DNA of 64,000 nt from Lindgomyces ingoldianus. Taxonomy: Eukaryota; Ascomycota; Dothideomycetes; Pleosporales; Lindgomycetaceae. The stretch's first letter is position 1, and every line of letters begins with the position of its first letter. The stretch is from positions 860,001 to 924,000 of the forward strand of contig NW_022985163.1 in the NCBI RefSeq assembly GCF_010093535.1, written 5' to 3'. Positions 44,388-56,991 of this stretch are shown here, piece by piece. The position numbers and the translations under genes are program-made. The notes below the pieces were generated by a model. The model saw nothing but the letters and a program-made list of their open reading frames with translations, did not search any database and was not told where the DNA came from.

Positions 44388-47300
44388 ATGAGGTACGTAC
44401 TGCACACTCATATGCATTCATGAATCGAGTTGGCTGACGTCCTCGTAGTGTCACAAGGCTCGACCGTCTCGTGACGTAAGTTTGCTTTTAATTCGTTCAC
44501 TTTTCTATTGGGCCTTCATTTTTTCTCTCCTCTAACCCCCAATCATTCGTCTTTTGCTGACTAATACTTCCCAGCCTTCTCGAAAGTGGCAGCACTCAGG
44601 TCATCAAGAACACCGCTGTTCAGCAAATATCCGACGTCCAGAAACAGCATCCAGATGAACTTTTCAATCTACTGACGCGCGTTATTCCCTTCCTGCGCTC
44701 AAAGAACTGGGACACAAGGGTTGCTGCTGCCAAGGCCGTCGGTGGCATTGTTGAGAATGCCGAGAAGTACGACCCCAATACTGAAGACGAACCCATCAAG
44801 GATCAATCAAACGGTCATGTCAAATCTGAAGGGACTAACGGTTCTGCCGTCAAGAAGGAAGAGAATGGCGATGATAGCCTCTCGCCCAGCGAAGACCAAC
44901 TTGATCTTAGCAGTCTCGACATCGCTTCCATTCTGAAGTTCGGCAAAACCCTCTTGGCTAGCGCCGGCAGGGAGTATGACTTCAAACTCGCAGCCATGGA
45001 CCCTGCAGCACGCTTGTCACATCAAAAGAAGAGCCTCACCGCCCGACTTGGTCTCGGTGGGGAATATATTGAAGAAGATCTAGTTACAGAGAACGATATC
45101 ACTATCCAAACTCCTGGTACTAGAACTCCTGCGATGCATCGTCTGGACACTTCCGTCTCCCGGTCTGACAGCATCACTTCAGCATCATGTGCATCCCCTC
45201 CTCCAGGGGCCACGCCTACCAGTGAACAACAGCCCAATTTGAGCAAACGCCAGCTCAATATGCTTAAGCGCAAGGCGAAGAAAGATGTCCAGAACCGAGC
45301 AAACAAAGTACATATTGTCGATCTCGGTCCAGGTCGTCGCGCCAGCTCACAAACGGATTACCCCCATACCCCATCTAATGCTCATCCGCACCCCATTAAA
45401 CAAGAGCCTAAAGAAGAGAATGGTGACGAAAACAGCAGTATCGGCGACTACTTCTCCCTGGACCGAAAAAGTGGCGACGATGACACAAAATTTGTCAAGG
45501 AGTTTAAGGGTGCTCCAATACCCGACAAGTCGTCCTTTCAAACGGAAGCCGAGGAGAGTGGTCTTGAATGGCCCTTCGAAAGATTGTGCGAATTTCTGAC
45601 TGTTGAGCTGTTTGACCACAGCTGGGAGGTGCGCCATGGTGCTACCATGGGTCTCCGAGAAGTCGTTCGCGTTCATGGTGCTGGCGCCGGAAGGCAGCAG
45701 GGAAAGACTCGATCGCAAAACGACAAGCTTAATCAACGCTGGCTCAACGATCTTGCATGTCGCATATGCTGCGTCTTCATGCTCGATCGATTTGCTGATT
45801 ATACCTCTGATAATGCTGTCGCGCCTATTCGAGAGACAGCTGGCCAAGCACTAGGTTCCATATTGCAGTACTTGTCACTCGAGAATGTTGTCGCAACATT
45901 CAATGTCCTCTATCGGCTTGTCATGCAGAAGGATGCTGAGATGTCTGCCTGGCAAGTATGCCAAGGAGGCATGATTGGCATGCGGTACCTGGTCGCTGTA
46001 CGGAACGATCTACTTCTTGAAGACGGATCCCTCATGGATGGTGTCCTCGCTGCCGTCATCAAAGGCCTTTCTGATTACGACGATGATGTGCGCGCCGTCA
46101 GCGCAGCCACACTTATTCCTGTCGCGAAGGAATTTGTGGAGATGCGACCAAAGGCGCTCGAGAACCTCATTGACCAGGTCTGGGCTTGTCTCTCAAACCT
46201 GCAGGACGACTTGAGCGCAAGCACTGGATTTGTGATGGACCTCCTCGCCAAACTCTGCAGCTTCCCTCAAGTACTCGACGCGATGCAGGCTAATGCTAGA
46301 CAAGATCCATCCCAGTCGTTTCATGAATTAGTACCACGTCTCTTTCCTTTCCTCAGACATACAATCACCAGTGTTCGCGCTGCCGTTCTTCGGGCACTGC
46401 TCACCTTCCTCAACATTGAAGGGCCAGGCACTGATGGCTGGATTGATAGCAAAGCCTTGCGTTTGATTTTCCAAAATATCCTCCTGGAGCGGAATGAGGG
46501 CGTTCTCAGATTATCACTCCAGCTCTGGGATGCCATCATTGCCCGTCTCGTCGATGGGACCAACGAACTGCCCACCCACCTCGGTCCAATCCTCGATGCC
46601 ATTATTCCACTAACTCTCACTCCAATTGGTGTACCTCGTCATCCGATTGCCATGGATCATTCACTTCTCATTCGTCCCTCTGGTCAGCTTTTTAGTCCAC
46701 CAGCACACTCACAGAGCCGTCGATCCACGCCTCCAGGTTCGGCTAACGAGCCGGCATACAAGAAGCGAAAGAAGTCACGCTTTGGGAAGGAAGATTTGAT
46801 GGTACCACCAACGTCGCCGAGTCATAACGTGGATGGTCATATGATGTCCGGCGACCTTGAACTCGTCGGCGTCGATGTCATGATCCGGTCAAGGATCTCC
46901 ACTGCACAAGCTTTGGGTAAAGCCATAGCAGCCTGGCCTGAGCAGTCACGGCGACAGACGTTCAAACCTCGGCTCATACTACCTCTTGCGTCAACAAACT
47001 CAAGTACTCAACTGACTACCGCGATGATCATTGAGGAGTTTGGGAAGTCGCTCGCGGCTAAGGATGAGTTGGCTGGCGATTTCGCTTCTGTGCTTCTTCC
47101 CATCGTTGAAGGAGAGAGACCAAGCGCATATCAAGACCTCGTTCCAAAACTTCAAGTCGTCCGCACCCAGTGCACCGCGCTCATCAATCTCTTCCGCGAT
47201 CACCACATTGCCAATGTTCCTCAAATTGCGGTAGTCGTACAAGGCGATCCTGATGCAAGCCCATACGCCTTCTCGACTGCGGACGCGGAGAAGATTCTCG

Positions 47301-50300
47301 ACTTGCACTATGAGAAGCTAAAGAAAGCATTGACTCCAGCAGCACGCATGGTTGCAACCCCTCAATTAGAGGCTGCAAGGGCCGAGGTGCAGACATCTCT
47401 GCACGAAGCCAAAGAAGTCAAAGAGCAGCGAGATATCCGAATCAAATCTGCTGCTGCAGGTGCACTTGTTGCTCTTAGCGCTCCGCCAAAGAAACCTGCG
47501 CAAACTATAAAAGCAATGATGGATAGTGTCAAAAAGGAAGAGAATGTTGAATTGCAGAAGCGCTCGGCTGCTGCTGTTGCGGGTTTCATCGTCCATCTTG
47601 TCAAATCAAACCGAACTGTGGTTGTCAATAAAGTTGTTGGCAATCTCGTCAAGTTTTATTGTATGGAAACAGCGGAAACGCCAGAATTCATTGGCCAAGC
47701 TCATATTGAGACCGGCATCCTCACACTGAAGAAGGACGAGGACATCCGCGATCATCCCGATGCCGCCAGATTTGCGGAGGACGCGAAGAATGCTCGGATC
47801 ACAAGACGAGGTGCGCGCGAGGCTCTGGAGCAAGTCGCGGAGAAATTTGGAGACCAGATCTTCGAGAAGGTGCCGATTCTCAAGGATTTGATCGAGCGTC
47901 CTATCAAGAAAGCCTTTACGGAGGATACTTTGCCTGTCGAAATCACGCATGACAACGGTGTTTTTGGTCAAGAGGTGGTTGATGGTTTGTCCACACTCCG
48001 AGCCTTAGCCGGCAAGTTCACCCCGAATGTGCGAGGGTTCGTGAAGGACCTTCTCCCCCTCATAGCCAAGGCTCTACAGTCGAGACTATACGTGCTCCGA
48101 TATGCAGCCGCCAAGTGCTTTGCTACCATCTGTAGCGTTATGCCTGTTGAAGGTATTACGATGTTGGTGGAGAATGTCCTCCCTTCCATTGGCAATGGCA
48201 GCAATATCCACGGTCGACAAGGAGCGATCGAATGCATATACCATCTCATTCACGTCATGGAAGATGGCATCTTACCATATGTTATCTTCCTGATCACTCC
48301 AGTTCTCGGTCGAATGAGCGACTCTGACAACGATGTTCGTCTATTGGCAACAACTAGCTTCGCAACCCTTGTGAAGCTTGTACCCCTTGAAGCTGGCATT
48401 CCTGATCCACCTGGTTTGCCTGAGACGTTGCTCAAAGGACGAGACCGGGAGCGCAAGTTCGTCGCGCAGATGCTTGATGCAAAGAAAGTCGAACCTTTCG
48501 AGATCCCAGTTGGCATCAAGGCTACGCTACGCTCATACCAACAAGACGGGGTCAATTGGCTCGCATTCCTCAATCGCTACAATCTACATGGTATCCTTTG
48601 TGACGATATGGGTCTCGGGAAGACGTTACAAACGCTCTGCATGGTTGCCAGCGACCATCACATGCGAGCGGAAGAGTATTCCAAGACGCAAGATCCTAAT
48701 TATCGACGCTTACCTTCACTTATTGTCTGTCCTCCTACGCTGTCAGGCCATTGGCAGCAGGAGATCAGACAATATGCTCCCTTCCTTTCTTCTGTTGCCT
48801 ATGTTGGCTCCCCCTCCCAACGCAGTTTACATAGGTCACAACTCGACAAAGTCGATGTCGTCATTACGTCTTACGAGATATGTCGTAACGACAATGACGT
48901 TCTCAAGCCACTGAGTTGGAACTACTGTGTCCTCGACGAAGGCCATCTAATCAAGAACTCCAAGTCAAAGACGAGTCAAGCTGTCAAAAACTTTCAATCG
49001 AACCACCGTCTTATCCTTTCTGGCACGCCGATTCAGAACAACGTCTTGGAGCTCTGGTCACTATTCGACTTCCTCATGCCTGGGTTCTTAGGTACTGAGA
49101 AGGTCTTCCAAGAACGCTTTGCAAAGCCCATCGCCGCATCTCGTTTCGCCAAGTCATCTTCTAAAGAACAAGAAGCTGGCGCTCTCGCCATTGAAGCTTT
49201 ACATAAGCAAGCCCTCCCGTTCCTCCTGCGCCGACTCAAGGAGGAAGTCCTCGATGATCTTCCCCCAAAGATCCTACAGAACTACTACTGTGATCTCTCA
49301 GACCTGCAACGCAAACTCTTCGAGGACTTCACCAAGAAAGAAGGGAAAGAGATTCAAACCAAAGCTGGATCCGCAGACCGAGAAAGCAAACAGCACATCT
49401 TCCAAGCCTTGCAATACATGAAGAAACTCTGCAACTCACCCGCGCTGGTGATCAAGCCACAGCACAAACATTACGACGCGACACAAAAGTATCTCAAGCA
49501 GCACAACACCTCTCTAGAGGACATCGCGCATGCCCCCAAACTTGGCGCTCTCAAAGATCTGCTCGTTGACTGCGGCATCGGCGCTGCGGACGTGGAGAAA
49601 ACAAACGGCAACAGCATCGGTGATCTACCCGAAGCTGTATCCCAGCACCGGGCCCTCGTGTTCTGCCAAATGAAAGAAATGCTCGACATGGTCCAAACCC
49701 ACGTTCTTGAAAAGGCCTTGCCTTCTGTACAATTCATGCGCCTTGATGGCAGCGTCGAAACAAGCAAACGGCAGGATATTGTCAACAAATTCAACTCGGA
49801 TCCGTCCTATGATGTTCTACTTCTGACGACCAGTGTTGGCGGCCTTGGGTTGAACTTGACGGGTGCAGATACTGTTATATTCGTCGAGCATGACTGGAAC
49901 CCCCAGAAAGATATCCAGGCCATGGATCGTGCACATCGAATTGGGCAGAAGAAAGTGGTCAATGTTTATCGGATTGTTACGAGGGGAACGTTGGAGGAGA
50001 AGATTTTGAAGTAAGACCTACCCCTCTCCACACCCACTTTGTTTCTCCCAGAAATAAACAACATGCTAATATCCAAAAGTCTCCAACGCTTCAAAATCGA
50101 CGTCGCCTCTACCGTCGTAAACCAGCAAAATGCAGGTCTAGGCTCCATGCAAACAGACCAAATCCTCGACCTCTTTAACGTCTCCGCCGACTCCACGGAT
50201 CCCGCAGCCCTACCGCCTCCGCCTACGAACGACAACGGAACCGGTATTGATGAAAATGACGCTGTGGATGCAACGGGTGAGGTACGCGAGAAGGGGAAGA

Positions 50301-50395
50301 AGGGCTTCTTGGATGATTTGGGAGAGCTGTGGGATGAGAGGCAGTATGAGGAGGAATTTGATTTGGAGGGTTTCTTGGGGAGGATGAAGGGTTAG
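44388..50395 (+). CDS. MOT1: MOT1/BTAF1, Swi2/Snf2 ATPase that removes TBP from DNA
   Basis: Nuclear ATPase that strips TATA-binding protein from promoters. Four exons: 44388-44392 (5 nt), 44449-44475 (27 nt), 44575-50010 and 50080-50395, giving 1927 residues. The N terminus (RLDRLVTLLESGSTQVIKN, RSKNWDTRVAAAKAVGGI) starts a HEAT-repeat array that grips TBP; HEAT repeats continue to about residue 1250. The ATPase has DDMGLGKTLQTL (residues 1354-1365), a DEGH box (1465-1468), SGTPIQNNVLELWSLFDFLM, and helicase motifs FCQMKEMLD, RLDGSV and DWNPQKDIQAMDRAHRIGQ. The bridge EEKILNLQRFKIDVA is completed only by the last splice. The C terminus EFDLEGFLGRMKG fits the family. The tiny first exon is supported by MSVTRLDRL and strong GTACGT/GTAAGT donors. 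Confidence 0.95.
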
Positions 50396-50896
50396 CGGTT
50401 GGGTGGGTGGATAGGGGGCCCGGCTTTGTAGGACCTCGGGAAGACCTGGTTGCACGGATACATGTTCATTGGTTCTATTTTCTTTAATGGTGTTTATGTG
50501 TTAGTATCGACAGGCTTAGGAGTTACATGCTGCATATGCATGACATGGTGGGATGGGTGGGATACATGATTTGCCTTTTAGCATGGCGTTGGCTGGCTTT
50601 CTCTAATTTTCTCTTCTGCCCGCTTTGCACACTCTTCCCTCCAGGTGTGTAGGAAGGGGCATATTGATGCTTAGCTCACTTGATCAAAGGTCCTTGGTTT
50701 ACACTAGGGTCTGTACAGGTTGAGAAGACCTGGTGAATAGACACTCTTCTACTTTCCATTCCCAATCCATATGCTCCAACAATAATCTAAACAGTTTTAT
50801 GAACTTTGCAACACATTTATACAAATACTCAACGAGGTAATCCAACGTCATCGTCTTTAGACTCCCCTACCTATCCCTGTCAAGCCCTCTCTCTCT
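50396..50896. other. Intergenic, convergent 3' regions
   Basis: 500 bp between MOT1 and the acyl-CoA synthetase 3' ends. A short CT run lies near 50890. No gene seen. Confidence 0.5.
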
Positions 50897-52848
50897 CTAG
50901 ATCAAGATCTTCTTAACTCCATGCTTCGCCCACTCCCTCAAAACATTCTTTTTCAACTTGCCAGTACTCGTCTTAGGTAGTTCCTGGACTATCTCCACCT
51001 CCCTCGGAACCATGAATTTGCTAATATCACTCTGGTTTTTTGCCCAGTATATCACGTCTTCACCCTTGACCTCGTGTCCAGGTTTGACTGTGATAAAGGC
51101 TTTAGGACGTTCGCCCCAGTGCGAGTCTGGGACGGCGACGACGCCAACTTCGAGGATATGGGGGTGCGTGGAGAGTTGCGATTCCAGGGCTACGGAGGAG
51201 ATGTTTTCGCCGCCTGGATAAGGGATTAGTTCGATCTCTTTAGAGTGAGGCGATAGTGTATGGGAGCGAAAGGGAAGAAGGGGAGTAGAAAAAGCTTACC
51301 AGAGATAATGATATCCTTCGCACGATCCAGGATCTGTATCGCGCCATCTGGATGCCAAACCGCCAGATCCCCAGAATGACTAACACCACCTGCCCAAAGC
51401 TTCCTTGTCGCCTGAGCATCCTTATAATACCCCTTCGCACAGATGTTTCCTTCAAACACTATTTCCCCAATCTCTTTCCCGTCTTTCTTGACATCGATCA
51501 GCACACCCTCAGGTTCCTCCGGCTTGATGACTCTGCAAGGGAGGGATACTACAAAACCGTGGCCTTGTCGAGCCATCTTCGCATACTTGTCCTTGACGGG
51601 AATCTCTTCCCATTCCGGCATATGATAGCCCTTAGTTATGGGGCCATACGTTTCTGTAAGCCCATATACATGTACCGGATGCAAATTCAAATCCGTCATC
51701 TGCTCAAACAGCCACGCTGAGGGTGGACTCGCCGCAACGGTAACGCGGACCGGATGCTCCAATCTCTCTGCCTCCTTTGCCGCACACAGCAGTGTGTTGA
51801 CCGTCGGCGCGGCATTGAAATGCGTGATTTTTTCTTCCTTTAGTAGGCGCCAAATTTCGGGGTAGTCGATTTTCCGAAGACAGTAGTGCGTTCCTCGGAC
51901 TGCTGTAATGGCCCACGGGAACGTCCACCCAGTGGCATGGAACATGGGGAGTGTCCAGAGGTATTTGCATCTGCCTATGTCGTAGTTGAGCCCGGATTCA
52001 ATGACGTTGCCGAGGGCCGCGAGGTAGCAGCCCCGATGGGTGTACTCGACGCCCTTGGGGCGCGCAGTAGTACCGCTGGTGTAGGCGAGTGCGATTACAT
52101 CTTCCTCACTGCCAGCCTGGGCCTCAAGACCCGCCCAGCCGTGCTCGCCGAGGGAATGGTCGTACTGAAGTCCCTCCAACACGGCCTCGTCGAAAGGCCC
52201 TGAAAGCTCACCCTCAGTCGCATCGGTATCGTTGTCCACAATTACCCGTGTCTCAGGCTTCACCTTCAGGTAGCCTTCCAGCAGTCCTTCAAACTCAAAG
52301 TCCGCGATGATGGCATCGACTTCCGAGTGTTGGAAGATGTACGAAATGTCATCCGTCTTGAGTCTGTAGTTGACTGCAACGCTCACGGCACCAGCGGCTG
52401 CGATGCCGAAGAGCGCCTCGAGAAATGCAGGGGTGTTAGTGCTGAGGATGCCGACGCGTTTGTAACCGTGCTTTTTGAGGTAGTATGCGAGACCGCGAGC
52501 GCGATCGGCAGCTTCGGCGTAGGAGCGACGCAGGATTTTGTCGTTTGCAGTTACGTGGTATATTGCTGTAGCCTATAACCTCTATTAGCTTATTTATCTC
52601 TCTCCAAGCGTTGTTCGGGTGGATGGAGTTGAGACTCTGTGTCCGTTCGTTGAAAGAGCAATTGCACGTACATCCGGTTCAATCTGCGCTGCCCTCCACA
52701 GAAAGCTCGTCGGGCTCAACGTGTGAAAGTTATGCCGGTGGTGGTATTCATGGCTGTCTCCAGGCTGTATCACCGTCTGCGAGTCAGGCACTGGGGTCGG
52801 CGACGAGAAATGCGAGGCGAGTTTCTGCAATCGGTCGAGCGGCGACAT
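50897..52848 (-). CDS. AMP-forming acyl-CoA synthetase (ANL superfamily)
   Basis: Activates a carboxylic acid with ATP and transfers it to CoA. Three exons, 52672-52848, 51300-52572 and 50897-51213, give 588 residues. Motifs in order: AYTSGTTARPKGVEYTHRG near residue 222 (ATP-binding P-loop), LPMFHATGWTFPW, VYGLTETYGP (the adenylate-binding TE motif), HSGDLAVWHPDGAIQILDR and DIIISGGENISS, and the catalytic lysine in PKTSTGKLKK close to the C terminus. The last motifs appear only after removing 51214-51299. The order and length resemble the medium-chain/aryl acyl-CoA synthetases. The C terminus (VKKILI) is not a standard PTS1 signal and no clear mitochondrial presequence is seen, so location is open. 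Substrate cannot be told from sequence. Confidence 0.9.
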
Positions 52849-53697
52849 GATACCCTCAAAGTCTCTTCAAATTGTACAGAAACTTTAATCGTTCGACGGT
52901 TGGTGAATCCGTACCGTCTTGATGTTTACAGTCTGGGGTAATTGGGGTGTGGAGTAATTATCCAAGCTCAAGCAAAAAGCGGAGTCTCAGCCGCCAAAGC
53001 TAAAATGCCCCGGGTCCTGAGAGAAGGAATTGCTACCGAGCTGAAGAGGTCTTGCAGGATTCGTGCGTCCAACAACTCTGTTAGGAAAGTTCAAGTACAT
53101 GGCAGAGTGCGCGGTCGCGTTTAAGTATGGCCGGTCTGAATATCTGGGGAAGCTTGACAGGGGGCAACGTGTGACAAGAGCTGAGGACCGAAGCCGAGGT
53201 CGACTGCCATTGGACACAAGGGGATCTGTAGCCGTCGTGGCAGTCTTCTCCTCCTGCCCGGCCGAAACCATCGGGCCGCGTCCATGAGAACCTCAGGTAT
53301 CAAGATACGAAGAGGTGAGGTGAGGGAAAGACCGTGTGGGGAGACTGGATGGGGAGAGAGCAGGCAAGCTCGGGCCTTACGCACCCCAGATTCATGGACA
53401 CGACAGCACCGAGCCTGAGAACACACCACATTCCCAAAATCGCCAAGAACATGCAGCTCTGGAATTTGATTTCTTCTAGCCGTGATTGTGTGACGAAAAG
53501 AATTGGCCGACCTTGAAGAGACCCAGATATTCGTGAGCATTAGTCGAACACCGGCGATATATGCCCTTTTTGCCAGGAACACCCCTCAAGAGGCCGGGTT
53601 TATGATAGAGGTTGAAGAGATCGCATGAGACCAATGCACTCCACGCCAACCCACGTCCTCAACCCTCCGAAAGCTCATCGCATCCCAGCACCGCCAC
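52849..53697. other. Intergenic: synthetase promoter and uL13 3' region
   Basis: 850 bp. A minus-strand frame of 153 codons (53121-53582) has no domain and is not called. Confidence 0.5.
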
Positions 53698-54596
53698 CTA
53701 GTAACCGAGCTCGGCAAGCTGCGACTTGACTTTTCCATCCACCTTGGCAGTCTTCTGGGCCTCCGCCAACTGCCTCCGCGCGGCCTTCTTGCGCTCGTAG
53801 TATGCAGCACCCTTCGCCTTCCTCCTGTCCTCGAGCCTGTGCAAACTGAGTCAACTTGTGGTCTTCACAATACATTCCGGGAGGCGACATACCTAGCAAC
53901 AACATCCTGGTACTTCCAGCCGAACTCATGGCCCAGCCGTCCAACAGTGCAGTACTTGCGGCCGGGCTTCAACCTCAGCACCCTTAGGGCCTGGGGTACA
54001 ACCATGCGCTTCTTCTTGTCGTATGGTGGTGGGACGCCCTCGAAAGTCTTCAGGCGCTCCATTGCGGCGGCTCCGCGTGCAGTTTTGTGCGGGATCATGC
54101 CACGGACGGTTCTCCAGAACATCTTGGACGGTGCTCGGAAGTGGAAGGGACCTCCTCGAGTTGGGTTGTAACGGGTCTGTTTCCTGAGGAAGGCCGAGTA
54201 CTTCACTAAAATCCCACAATATCAGCCCTGTGTCCACAATCGGATGTGACTTCCATCGCGCGTGTATTGTATCGGAAATTTCGAGAGGGCAGAGACGTAC
54301 GCTTCGCCCGGAAGAACTCTCCGGATATGTTGAGGGCCTCGCAGCGCACTACGACAATCTTCTGGCCATTTAGCAGCTGCTTCGCGACCGTGCTGGCCAG
54401 ACGACCAAGCAGATGGCCTTTTCCATCAATCTAGGGAACAAGAGTCAGCTTAATAGCTCATGTCGGAGAAGAATGGCATTGTGCACGCCAATTGCGCCTT
54501 CACGCCAATCCGCCCGAATCCCACCGAAAGTGTGAGGCGCAACGAAGTGATATGAAACAGCATACATACCACGACGACTGGATCGAAGGTCGACAT
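53698..54596 (-). CDS. RPL16: 60S ribosomal protein uL13 (RPL16/L13a)
   Basis: Large-subunit ribosomal protein. Four exons, 54570-54596 (27 nt), 54301-54430, 53893-54205 and 53698-53836, give 202 residues. It starts [20 protein letters not shown] and continues [80 protein letters not shown] and a basic C-terminal helix ending [11 protein letters not shown]. All splice sites are GT-AG and the split residues (Leu in AKLKYS, Arg in VARLEDRR) match the family. Length equals that of other fungal L13a proteins. I examined the 139-nt first intron for a C/D snoRNA and saw none. An in-frame extension of exon 3 through the last donor gives a different, non-homologous end and was rejected. Confidence 0.95.
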
Positions 54597-55126
54597 CGTG
54601 CTCGGGGGGGTTGCTGGTGTGTTAGTTTGATGGAGTCAAGTCCAGAGAATCGACAAATTCCTGTTCGTGTGTGGTTTAACGGCTTGGCGGTGATTAGGCG
54701 AAACGCCCTTCCCCAATATGGCTTAGTTCGCGTCCGATACAACTACTTCAAGAGCACCAGCCTCAATCACCTCTTCGCAGCTATGGCTTTCCAAGATCAC
54801 GGCATAGCTATATTACTAGGTTTTGTAACTATGCCCCTCTATTCCTTTTTCACATTCTCACACCCCAAATTCGCAACTTCTAGCCTCACGGTTTAAATCA
54901 CGTTTTGCTTCTAATCTCTATGACACTCCACTCCAGAAGGGATAGGAGAATATGGGGAAACCGCACAAAATTCCATCCGAAAGTCCGCCCAACTCCTAAC
55001 AGCCCTCCATTGTCAAAAAAGCCAGTCACCTTGAGAGTTGTTTGACCATGGAAATCGACCATGAAGCCACTCATGCTGCATCAGGCTCAAGATACAGGGA
55101 ACCGAGAACGTTAACCGGCTTCTACG
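54597..55126. other. Intergenic: uL13 promoter and KARI-like 3' region
   Basis: 530 bp, no gene seen. It contains a poly-G run (GGGGGGG) near 54605, close to the uL13 start. Confidence 0.45.
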
Positions 55127-56413
55127 CTACTTCAAGCCAAGTCTCTCTCTCACTCTAGCCTCCCCTCTTGCCAGTTCACTGTTCTTCGCCTTCGCATAAA
55201 GCTCTTCCAGGGTTCTCTCAACACCTGGCCCGTCCCTGTCTAGGGACATGAATTCCTTCGCAAATGCTCCATTTAAAACTCTTTCCTCTGCGATTCGTTT
55301 GAACTCTTTCTTAATTGCGGTTGTATCAACTTCGAGGCTTCCTTTCAGCTGGCCATATTGGCTGACTTCATTAGCCTGCCAGAATTGTTACCGCCTTCGG
55401 GATACATACCTGACTGAACTGTGATGCACGAGCTGTTTTACGAACCCATCTTCAGCTGCCTTCTCGAAGATCTCTGCCTGGGTAAATTGTTAATGGTGGG
55501 GATGGGAGGGGACATCCAAGGTCCAAATTCACCGATTCTTTGCTCATCCACATTTCATGGACCAATGCTTCATCCGAGCAACCAAGTCCTTTCAGGGTTG
55601 AGTATGCCTCGTTGAACGTCGCAATGATGGTCGGCCAAAGCGCTTGTTCCGCAAACAAGTCCATCAAAGTCTCTTCCCGGGCAGACGACTCAATCACCCC
55701 CCCCCTTTGTTGCACCAATACCTCTGCTTAGCGCCAGCCCAACTTCCCAGGCTTTTCCAGTCCCATCCTGTTCCACCGAGACAAAGCATGGGAAGCCTTC
55801 GCCACTCTCATAGCGAGTTCTCACAGACGTTCCAATCATTCGCGGGGCGACCATAACAACATCATTCGACTTCGCCATATTAAGATGTTTATAGAATACA
55901 TTGTAGCCACTGGCTACTACGATGCAAGCCGTCTTTTGCAAGGTTGGAGCGATCAATTCGTTAAAAAGCTGGGGCTGCACCTGTGCCTAGTTAGTGGCGG
56001 CGGTGAACCAGCCAAAGCTTGACCCTGACCTGGTCTGGGACTAAAAGAAACAGCACGTCGGCCTCTGCCGCCGCCGCTTTCCAGTCGGAGGTGAAACCAA
56101 AACCATCTTGCTCGGCTTTTGATGAGTAAGAGTCCTTTATATTGGCGATGACGATCTTTGGCGTAGGTTCCAGCTGTTCACTCTTGAACGTGTCTCGCTT
56201 GGTTGTGGTCAGTATACATTTCATTTGGATATCCATACCGGAGCACGGGAGTCTCCACGGCTATATCTCGCGGTGGTGACGAATAACTTAGTGGGAACTT
56301 ACTAAGTTCAGCGCTTGAGCCCTTCCCTGGTTGCCATATCCAATGAAAACTATCGTCTTGCCTTTGAGACAATCAAGAGGACAGTCCTTGTCATAAAATA
56401 ACCGTGCAGCCAT
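55127..56413 (-). pseudogene. Ketol-acid reductoisomerase-like gene with homopolymer frameshift
   Basis: KARI reduces and isomerises acetolactate in valine/isoleucine synthesis. Exons 56303-56413, 56030-56260, 55533-55980, 55410-55477 and 55127-55361 carry an N-terminal NADPH-binding loop [35 protein letters not shown], and the metal-binding DLFAEQ followed by FNEAYSTL, as in class I enzymes. The third exon is broken: a run of nine G on the coding strand (55697-55705) shifts the frame by one base between GATKGG and VIESSARE, giving a stop two codons later. With eight G the whole would be about 363 residues. The break may be a true mutation, strain variation or a sequencing error. There is no obvious mitochondrial presequence, unlike fungal Ilv5, so this is probably a second, different gene. 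The join of exons 1 and 2 inserts about 29 weakly conserved residues and is uncertain. Confidence 0.72.
55697..55705 (-). other. Nine-G homopolymer at the frameshift
   Basis: C9 on the plus strand (G9 coding). The frame upstream and the conserved frame downstream differ by one base exactly across this run, and no intron of workable size fits. Confidence 0.85.
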
Positions 56414-56561
56414 TCTGACTTGACTAGTAGGCTATATATTTACTCGCGTACCAAGAGAATAAGTGAGCGAAGCCAGATGCTTTCTTCTTACGAGCCTGAT
56501 TGCGAAGTAACAGTACGTAAGGATCCGTACAATGCGCTTTAAGAAACAAAACTTCACGAGC

Positions 56562-56991
56562 TCATGCCACAGTCTGAGGACTAGAAATCCCATCCAACGG
56601 CACATATTTAGAGCGAGCTCGCAGTTGTTCGCCCGACGGTGTGGGGTTATCTGCTGCGGGGTTAGGGTTGGATGAAGTCTTTGTAGCGAAGTCCAACATC
56701 GCCATCAGACGAGCATCAGCTCCTTGTGATAAGGGTGCAGGTGGAAATTGCAAAAGGTCGAGTTTTGCATTTCATCATACTTTCACAATTGATAGGATCG
56801 GCTTGGGGTCAGCCATCCTAGTCGTCGGCTTCAGGCTCGTCGAGGCTATCACGCGACTCACCACTCGACGGAATCCAAGTATCTCGATTTTTCGAAGGCG
56901 CAGGACTGGTCATCTGGCTCAAGGCCACGATGTGCTTATCTAGGATAGTTGATTTGTCCACGTCGACCTCTCTGGAAAGGGCATCTTTCAT
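56562..56991 (-). CDS. Possible small spliced gene, unknown function
   Basis: Exons 56862-56991 and 56562-56722, joined in phase 1 across a 139-nt GTGAGT-AG intron, give 96 residues. The reading starts MKDALSREVDVDKSTILDKH and ends VPLDGISSPQTVA; it is polar, Pro/Ser-rich in the middle and has no membrane segment. I do not recognise it. In favour are a strong donor, an exact phase match and unbiased composition; against are the small size and lack of a family. More exons may lie upstream: the bases just before the ATG read TTAG, a possible acceptor, so this may be the end of a longer gene. Confidence 0.35.

Noticed and set aside
54431..54569. snoRNA inside the first uL13 intron
   Set aside because: No paired C (RTGATGA) and D (CTGA) boxes with terminal stem were seen; the same holds for the eS12 introns.
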